A stretch of DNA of 64,000 nucleotides from Pusillibacter faecalis (GTDB taxonomy: Bacteria; Bacillota; Clostridia; Oscillospirales; Oscillospiraceae). Positions 58,878-64,000 of this stretch are shown in pieces. The position numbers and the translations under genes were made by a program. The notes beneath the pieces were generated by a model. The model made no database searches, had not been told where the DNA came from, and worked only from the letters and a program-made list of their open reading frames with translations. The first letter of the stretch is position 1. Every line of letters starts with the position of its first letter. Location: positions 1,550,001 to 1,614,000 of the forward strand of contig NZ_AP023420.1 of assembly GCF_018408705.1 (NCBI RefSeq), given 5' to 3'.

Positions 58878-60689
58878 ATGTTGCAACTGGCACTGACAAT
58901 CCTCATTTATTTGATCATTGTCATTCCGGTAGGGCGGTATATGTATCACATTGCCGCGGAAAAGCACACGCTGGGCGATCCGGTCTTTGACCGGGTGGAC
59001 GGTGTGATCTACCGGCTGGGGGGAGTGAATCCCCATAAGGGCATGAACTGGAAACAGTATGCGCTGGCCCTGGTGGGAACCAACGGCGTGATGGTGGCGA
59101 TTGGCTACCTGATCCTGCGCATTCAGAGCCTTCCGTTTTTTAACCCCAACGGAATCGGGAACATGGAGCCGACGCTGGCGTTCAATACCATCATCAGCTT
59201 CATGACCAACACCAACCTGCAGCACTACTCTGGGGAGAGCGGCCTGAGCTATCTCTCTCAGATGCTGGTCATTATTTTCATGATGTTTGTGTCCGCGGCC
59301 AGCGGATACGCGGCGTGCATCGCCTTTATCCGGGGCCTTGCGGGAAAGAGCACCGAGAATGTCGGCAATTTCTTTGTGGACCTGGTGCGGATCACCACCC
59401 GCATCCTGATCCCCTTCTCCCTGGTGGGCGGATTGCTGCTGGTATGGCAGGGCGTGCCCCAGAATTTTGAGGGCAACGTGGTGGTGAAGACCCTGGAGGG
59501 CACCTTCCAGGTGATTGCCATGGGTCCCATCGCGGCGCTGGAAATTATCAAACACCTGGGCACCAACGGCGGCGGCTTCCTGGGAGCAAACTCCACCACA
59601 CCCTTGGAAAACCCCACGATTCTCTCCAACCTGATCGAGCTTTACTCCATGATGCTGCTGCCTGGCGCCTGTGTCATCACCTTCGGCAAGATGGTGCGCG
59701 ACCGCAGGCACAAGGACGATGACGACGATGACGACGGCAAGGGCGGCGTGTCCGGCGGCGTCATGCACAGCAGCCGTGCGGATTCTCAGCGCGGACCCCG
59801 CCTGGGAGAGCACAGCCTGACCGCCTCCATCTACGGCCGGGAGGGCCGGAGTATCTTTGCGGCCATGGGCATCATCTTCCTGGTCGGCCTGAGCGTTTGC
59901 TACTGGGCCGAGCTGCAGGGCAACCCCGCCCTGGCGAACATCGGCCTGAGCCAGTCCATGGGCAGCATGGAGGGCAAGGAGGTCCGCTTTGGCATTGCCC
60001 AGTCCGCCATGTTCACCACGACAACAACCTCCTTTACCACCGGCACGGTCAACAACATGCACGATACTCTCACGCCTCTTGGCGGCATGATTCCGCTGCT
60101 GCACATGATGCTCAACGTGGTGTTTGGCGGCAAGGGCGTGGGACTGATGAACATGATTATGTACGCCATTCTCGCGGTGTTTATCTGCGGACTGATGGTG
60201 GGCCGCACGCCGGAGTATCTGGGCAAGAAGATTGAAGGCCGTGAGATGAAGCTCACCGCTCTTTGCATCATCATTCATCCCTTCTTGATTCTGGCGTTCT
60301 CTGCACTGGCGGTGGCCACAGATGCCGGACGCGCCGGCATCACAAACCCGGGCTTCCACGGCCTGAGCCAGGTGCTCTACGAGTATGCCTCTTCCGCAGC
60401 CAACAACGGCTCCGGCTTTGAGGGATTGGCGGATAACTCCTATTTCTGGAACATTACGGCAGGTCTTGCCATGTTCTTTGGCCGCTATCTCTCCATTGTG
60501 ATTCAGCTGGCCATTGCCGGGTCCTTGATGAAGAAGCGGTTTGTCAATGAATCCGCCGGCACGCTGCGCACGAGCACGTTCTCGTTTGCGGTCATCCTGG
60601 TATTCGTGGTCTATATCTTTGCAGCGCTGACCTTCTTCCCCGCGCTGGCACTGGGCCCCATTGCAGAACATCTGACTCTTTGGGGCTGA
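58878..60689 (+). CDS. kdpA: Potassium-transporting ATPase subunit KdpA
   Basis: 603 residues, slightly longer than the usual 560 or so. Potassium-selectivity loops are visible: [39 protein letters not shown] and [11 protein letters not shown]. KdpA is the channel-like subunit that binds potassium in the membrane. An unusual hydrophilic insert with seven consecutive aspartates (D280-D286) followed by [20 protein letters not shown] sits in a cytoplasmic loop after the second repeat and explains the extra length. GGGAGGA precedes the ATG. Confidence 0.96.
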   Translation: MLQLALTILIYLIIVIPVGRYMYHIAAEKHTLGDPVFDRVDGVIYRLGGVNPHKGMNWKQYALALVGTNGVMVAIGYLILRIQSLPFFNPNGIGNMEPTLAFNTIISFMTNTNLQHYSGESGLSYLSQMLVIIFMMFVSAASGYAACIAFIRGLAGKSTENVGNFFVDLVRITTRILIPFSLVGGLLLVWQGVPQNFEGNVVVKTLEGTFQVIAMGPIAALEIIKHLGTNGGGFLGANSTTPLENPTILSNLIELYSMMLLPGACVITFGKMVRDRRHKDDDDDDDGKGGVSGGVMHSSRADSQRGPRLGEHSLTASIYGREGRSIFAAMGIIFLVGLSVCYWAELQGNPALANIGLSQSMGSMEGKEVRFGIAQSAMFTTTTTSFTTGTVNNMHDTLTPLGGMIPLLHMMLNVVFGGKGVGLMNMIMYAILAVFICGLMVGRTPEYLGKKIEGREMKLTALCIIIHPFLILAFSALAVATDAGRAGITNPGFHGLSQVLYEYASSAANNGSGFEGLADNSYFWNITAGLAMFFGRYLSIVIQLAIAGSLMKKRFVNESAGTLRTSTFSFAVILVFVVYIFAALTFFPALALGPIAEHLTLWG

Positions 60690-60703
60690 GGAGGATTGAA
60701 GTT

Positions 60704-62749
60704 ATGAGCAAAAAGCAAAAACTGCTGACGCCTGAAATTTTAAACCAGGCATTCCTTGGTTCTTTTAAAAAGCTGGACCCCCGCTACATGATCAAAAACC
60801 CGGTCATGTTTGTAGTCGAGGTGGGCTTTGTTATCACTTTGATTCTGGCAATTTTTCCGGGCCTCTTTGGTGAGGCAGACAGCGGCCTTCGTACTTATAA
60901 TTTGGTGGTCTCCATCATTCTGCTGATTACGGTGCTGTTTGCCAACTTTGCCGAGTCCGTGGCGGAGGGCCGGGGCAAGGCCCAGGCCGCGAGCCTCAAA
61001 AAGACCCAAAAGGACACGGAGGCCCACCGCCTGGATGAGAACGGCGAGGAGACCATCGTTCCCTCCAGCGAGCTGAAAAAGGGCGATATCGTCATGGTGG
61101 TTGCCGGTGAGATCATTCCCGGCGACGGCGAGGTGATCGAGGGCATCGCCTCGGTGGATGAATCCGCCATCACCGGCGAATCCGCACCTGTTGTGCGGGA
61201 GAGCGGCGGAGATTTTTGCTCCGTCACCGGCGGCACCACAGTGGTGTCCGACTGGCTCAAAATCCGGATCACCTCAGAGCCAGGCAACAGCTTTCTGGAC
61301 CGGATGATCGCCCTGGTGGAGGGCGCCTCCCGGAAAAAGACCCCCAACGAGATCGCGCTGACCACCCTGCTGATTTCCTTGACCATCATTTTCCTGATCG
61401 TCATTGTCACCTTGTATCCCATTGGCGTTTATTCCGGAGTGTCCCTGCCCACCTCTACCCTGATCGCACTGATGGTCTGCCTGATTCCAACCACCATCGG
61501 CGGACTGCTCTCGGCCATCGGCATCGCCGGCATGGACCGTGTGACGCGGTTTAATGTGATCGCCATGTCCGGCAAGGCCGTGGAGGCCTGCGGCGACGTG
61601 GACACCATGATTTTGGATAAAACCGGAACCATTACCTACGGCAACCGGCTGGCTGCGGATTTCTTTCCGGTGGAGGGGGCAAACCGTAGCGACCTCATTC
61701 GCTGCGCCGCGCTGACCAGTCTGCATGACGAAACACCCGAGGGCAAATCCACCCTGGAGCTGGCCCGCCGGCTGGGGGACAACAGTGTGGAGCAGGAGGG
61801 GTCTGCCTTCCTGGAATTCACGGCCCAGACGCGGATGAGCGGCGTGGACCTGCCAGACGGCACCAAGGTCCGCAAGGGAGCGTCCGACGCGATTGAAGAG
61901 TATGTGAAAAAGGCAGGGGGCAAGATTCCCGCAGATCTCCATACCCACGTGGAAAAGGTTTCGTCCCTGGGCGGCACCCCTCTGGTGGTGTGTGAAAATA
62001 ACCGGGTGCTGGGTGTGATTTACCTCAAGGATACCGTGAAGCCGGGCATGGTGGAGCGGTTCCAGCGCCTGCGGGCCATCGGCATCAAGACCATCATGTG
62101 CACCGGTGACAACCCCCTCACCGCCGCCACCATTGCCAAGGAGGCCGGCGTGGACGGCTTTGTGGCGGAGTGCAAGCCAGAGGACAAGATTGCCCTGATC
62201 AAGAAGGAGCAGTCTGAGGGCAAGATCGTGGCCATGACCGGCGACGGCACCAATGACGCCCCCGCTCTGGCTCAGGCCAACGTGGGCCTTGCCATGAACT
62301 CCGGCACCACCGCCGCCAAGGAAGCGGCCAACATGGTGGACCTGGACTCGGACCCCACCAAGATTCTGGAGGTGGTGGAGATCGGCAAGCAGCTGCTCAT
62401 TACCCGCGGCTCTCTGACTACCTTCTCCATCGCAAACGATATCGCCAAATACTTCGCCATCATCCCCGCCATGTTCATGCAGGCCATTCCCGCGTTGGCG
62501 GTCTTGAATATCATGGATTTGACCACGCCGTACAGCGCGATCCTGTCCGCCCTGATTTTCAACGCCATCATCATTCCCTGCCTGATCCCCCTTGCGATGA
62601 AGGGCGTGAAGTATCGTCCCATGTCCTCTGGCAAGATGCTGGCAAGAAACATGATGATCTACGGTGTGGGTGGCGTCATCGCACCCTTTGCCGGAATCAA
62701 GATCATTGACATGATCATTGCTCCCCTGCTGCTGGCAATGGGCTTCTAA
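60704..62749 (+). CDS. kdpB: Potassium-transporting ATPase ATP-binding subunit KdpB
   Basis: 681 residues from the ATG at 60704 (GAGGAGG upstream). P-type ATPase hallmarks: TGES in the actuator domain ([10 protein letters not shown]), the phosphorylated aspartate D305 in [10 protein letters not shown], the KGAS nucleotide-site motif and [20 protein letters not shown]. It hydrolyses ATP to drive uptake through KdpA. It lies 14 bp after kdpA and 15 bp before kdpC. Confidence 0.97.
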   Translation: MSKKQKLLTPEILNQAFLGSFKKLDPRYMIKNPVMFVVEVGFVITLILAIFPGLFGEADSGLRTYNLVVSIILLITVLFANFAESVAEGRGKAQAASLKKTQKDTEAHRLDENGEETIVPSSELKKGDIVMVVAGEIIPGDGEVIEGIASVDESAITGESAPVVRESGGDFCSVTGGTTVVSDWLKIRITSEPGNSFLDRMIALVEGASRKKTPNEIALTTLLISLTIIFLIVIVTLYPIGVYSGVSLPTSTLIALMVCLIPTTIGGLLSAIGIAGMDRVTRFNVIAMSGKAVEACGDVDTMILDKTGTITYGNRLAADFFPVEGANRSDLIRCAALTSLHDETPEGKSTLELARRLGDNSVEQEGSAFLEFTAQTRMSGVDLPDGTKVRKGASDAIEEYVKKAGGKIPADLHTHVEKVSSLGGTPLVVCENNRVLGVIYLKDTVKPGMVERFQRLRAIGIKTIMCTGDNPLTAATIAKEAGVDGFVAECKPEDKIALIKKEQSEGKIVAMTGDGTNDAPALAQANVGLAMNSGTTAAKEAANMVDLDSDPTKILEVVEIGKQLLITRGSLTTFSIANDIAKYFAIIPAMFMQAIPALAVLNIMDLTTPYSAILSALIFNAIIIPCLIPLAMKGVKYRPMSSGKMLARNMMIYGVGGVIAPFAGIKIIDMIIAPLLLAMGF

Positions 62750-62764
62750 GGAGGTTATTGGAAG

Positions 62765-63439
62765 ATGAACGATACAACGAAAACGAATCGGTTTTCCCAC
62801 TCTTTGCGGCAGGCTGTTATGGTGACACTGGTGCTGCTGTTTCTGTGCGGGTTTTTATTCCCCGTGGTGCTGAGCGGCCTCTCCGCTGTGATCTTCCCCA
62901 GCCAGGCAAACGGCAGCCTTGTCACCGCCGACGGCGAGGCGGTCGGCGCGGCCAATGTGGGCCAAGACTTCACGGAGCCTTACTTTATGAAGTGCCGTCC
63001 CTCCGCATACAACTACAATACCTATTATGAGGATGCAGACGGCAACCAGTTCTACAACGATGGCAGTGAGTTCGCGGGCCTTAGCTCCGGCTCCAACAAC
63101 TACGCGGCGTCCAACCCGGCTCTGACGGAGCGGGTAGAGGCTGATATTGAGGAGTTCTTGGCCGCCAATCCAGGGGTTGCCCGGGAGGAGATTCCCACGG
63201 ACCTGATGACCGCCTCCGGTTCCGGCCTGGACCCCCATGTTTCCCCCGCGTCTGCCGCAATTCAGATTCCGGCCCTGGCGGAGGCTTCCGGATTGAGCGA
63301 GGAGACGCTGGAGCAGATTGTGGCCGACCACACCACCGGCAAACTGCTGGGGATCTTCGGTGAAGAGACGGTGAACGTGCTGGGTGTGAACCTGGATATC
63401 GCCCTGGAGATGGGCCTGATCTCTGAAACGGGCCGGTAA
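62765..63439 (+). CDS. kdpC: Potassium-transporting ATPase subunit KdpC
   Basis: 224 residues. One N-terminal membrane helix (AVMVTLVLLFLCGFLFPVVL), then an extracytoplasmic domain with YFMKCRPSAYNYNTY (family FxSRPSA/G), SGSGLDPHVSP and the C-terminal VNVLGVNLDIALE. KdpC helps couple ATP hydrolysis to potassium entry. AAGGAGG precedes the ATG. Completes kdpFABC. Confidence 0.95.
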   Translation: MNDTTKTNRFSHSLRQAVMVTLVLLFLCGFLFPVVLSGLSAVIFPSQANGSLVTADGEAVGAANVGQDFTEPYFMKCRPSAYNYNTYYEDADGNQFYNDGSEFAGLSSGSNNYAASNPALTERVEADIEEFLAANPGVAREEIPTDLMTASGSGLDPHVSPASAAIQIPALAEASGLSEETLEQIVADHTTGKLLGIFGEETVNVLGVNLDIALEMGLISETGR

Positions 63440-63488
63440 GGCGCGCGCTTTACCCCCGCACAGCTTGGAAGCAGGGAGGTTGCGGCAA

Positions 63489-64000
63489 ATGCTGTTTCGA
63501 TATGATAAGACACTGGAGTGGACCCTTCATCCGACGCAGCCGCCGGCGGAGGAGCGCTCCCCGGCATGGCAGGTGCTGTGCCTGGTCAGGGAGCTGGACC
63601 GCTGGTTTGACCTTCCGCACCGCACGTTGTACCAGAGCGGGGACGCCCGGATTCAGATTGGATATCTGGACGCCTCCCTCCCCGTGGCAGAATATGGAGA
63701 GGAGTTTGGAACCCTGCTCGCCGGGATCGGAGAACAGTGGCCCGTATGGTCCGTGGGGGCCGCGTTCAATGGCGAGGTGGCGGGACTCTCCTTTTCCTGC
63801 GACGACGGCGTGCTGACGATGCGTCAGCATAACACCTCGGGGGTCTGGCAAAGAGAGCTGCGTGGCTTGTACCTGAATGTGCAGCTTCCCGATGCGGACG
63901 CCGCCGAGTGCCTTGCACAGTTGCTGCGGATTGAGGGGCGGGGGGCGCCGGTGGCTGCGCTGGAATGGAAATACGCGGATTTCCTGGAGCAGCAGGAGCT
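63489..64000 (+). CDS. Unrecognised protein downstream of kdpC (3' end outside window)
   Basis: An ATG at 63489 with AGGGAGGTTG upstream opens a frame of at least 170 codons that reaches the window edge without a stop. It reads MLFRYDKTLEWTLHPTQPPA, and later AWQVLCLVRELDRWFDLPHR and ALEWKYADFLEQQE. The composition is that of a soluble protein, with no signal or membrane segment in this part. I do not recognise the family. It lies 49 bp after kdpC in the same orientation and may be co-transcribed. Confidence 0.7.
   Translation, partial: MLFRYDKTLEWTLHPTQPPAEERSPAWQVLCLVRELDRWFDLPHRTLYQSGDARIQIGYLDASLPVAEYGEEFGTLLAGIGEQWPVWSVGAAFNGEVAGLSFSCDDGVLTMRQHNTSGVWQRELRGLYLNVQLPDADAAECLAQLLRIEGRGAPVAALEWKYADFLEQQE

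Noticed and set aside
58437..60671. A 744-codon open frame on the minus strand opposite kdpA
   Set aside because: It is a mirror frame of kdpA caused by high GC at third codon positions; it has no family pattern or ribosome site.
61274..62800. A 508-codon minus-strand frame opposite kdpB
   Set aside because: Rich in His, Gln and Gly with no domain pattern, as expected for the antisense of a conserved GC-rich gene.
1..64000. tRNA, rRNA or CRISPR features
   Set aside because: No cloverleaf, rRNA core sequence or regularly spaced repeat was seen on either strand.

Overview
The window reads as part of a chromosome of an anaerobic Clostridia bacterium, most likely an Oscillospiraceae-type gut organism (Flavonifractor/Lawsonibacter/Intestinimonas-like). 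This is inferred from Gram-positive Shine-Dalgarno sites, lipoprotein substrate-binding proteins of the MKK...C type, GC-rich coding, sigma-A promoters and the gene families present. I found no rRNA, tRNA, CRISPR array or insertion sequence.

Layout. 1-4195: a LysR regulator cut by the window edge and a TRAP transporter operon in the unusual order M-P-Q, visibly more AT-rich than the rest. 4285-7603: a graveyard holding a decayed DUF4367 fragment, a remnant of a contractile-tail prophage (tail terminator, sheath/tail chimera, small lysis-region proteins, holin-like protein, broken amidase) and an unrelated gene tail. 7726-20068: a catabolic regulon built around a FadR-type GntR repressor, with a minus-strand operon (acid-sugar dehydratase plus TRAP transporter) and a plus-strand operon (aminotransferase, alanine racemase, tautomerase, DapA-family lyase, semialdehyde dehydrogenase, glutamate dehydrogenase). 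Both promoters carry the same 11-bp near-palindrome at the predicted transcription start. 20737-24596: an ECF sigma factor with two DUF4367 proteins. 25072-28545: an amidohydrolase and an orphan HTH protein. 29126-35830: a two-component system, an HTH/zinc-ribbon regulator, and an ABC ATPase with a permease-M1 peptidase fusion and a second membrane protein.

36151-55254: two paralogous, diverging loci, A on the minus strand and B on the plus strand. Each encodes a sulfatase, a BadF/BadG-type sugar-kinase-like ATPase, a NitT/TauT-type ABC importer with two different permeases and two different ATPases, and a glycerol-1-phosphate-dehydrogenase-like enzyme. The two dehydrogenase genes form a nearly identical 1.385-kb inverted repeat; copy B has one extra T and is frameshifted. 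In both loci one ATPase has a normal ABC signature but Asn for the switch His, while its partner has a degenerate signature but keeps the His. All defects therefore fall into one composite ATP site. This asymmetric importer tied to a sulfatase is the best candidate for an undescribed system here.

55728-63439: kdpD, a small ORF, kdpF, kdpA, kdpB and kdpC for high-affinity potassium uptake, followed by an unrecognised gene running off the right edge.
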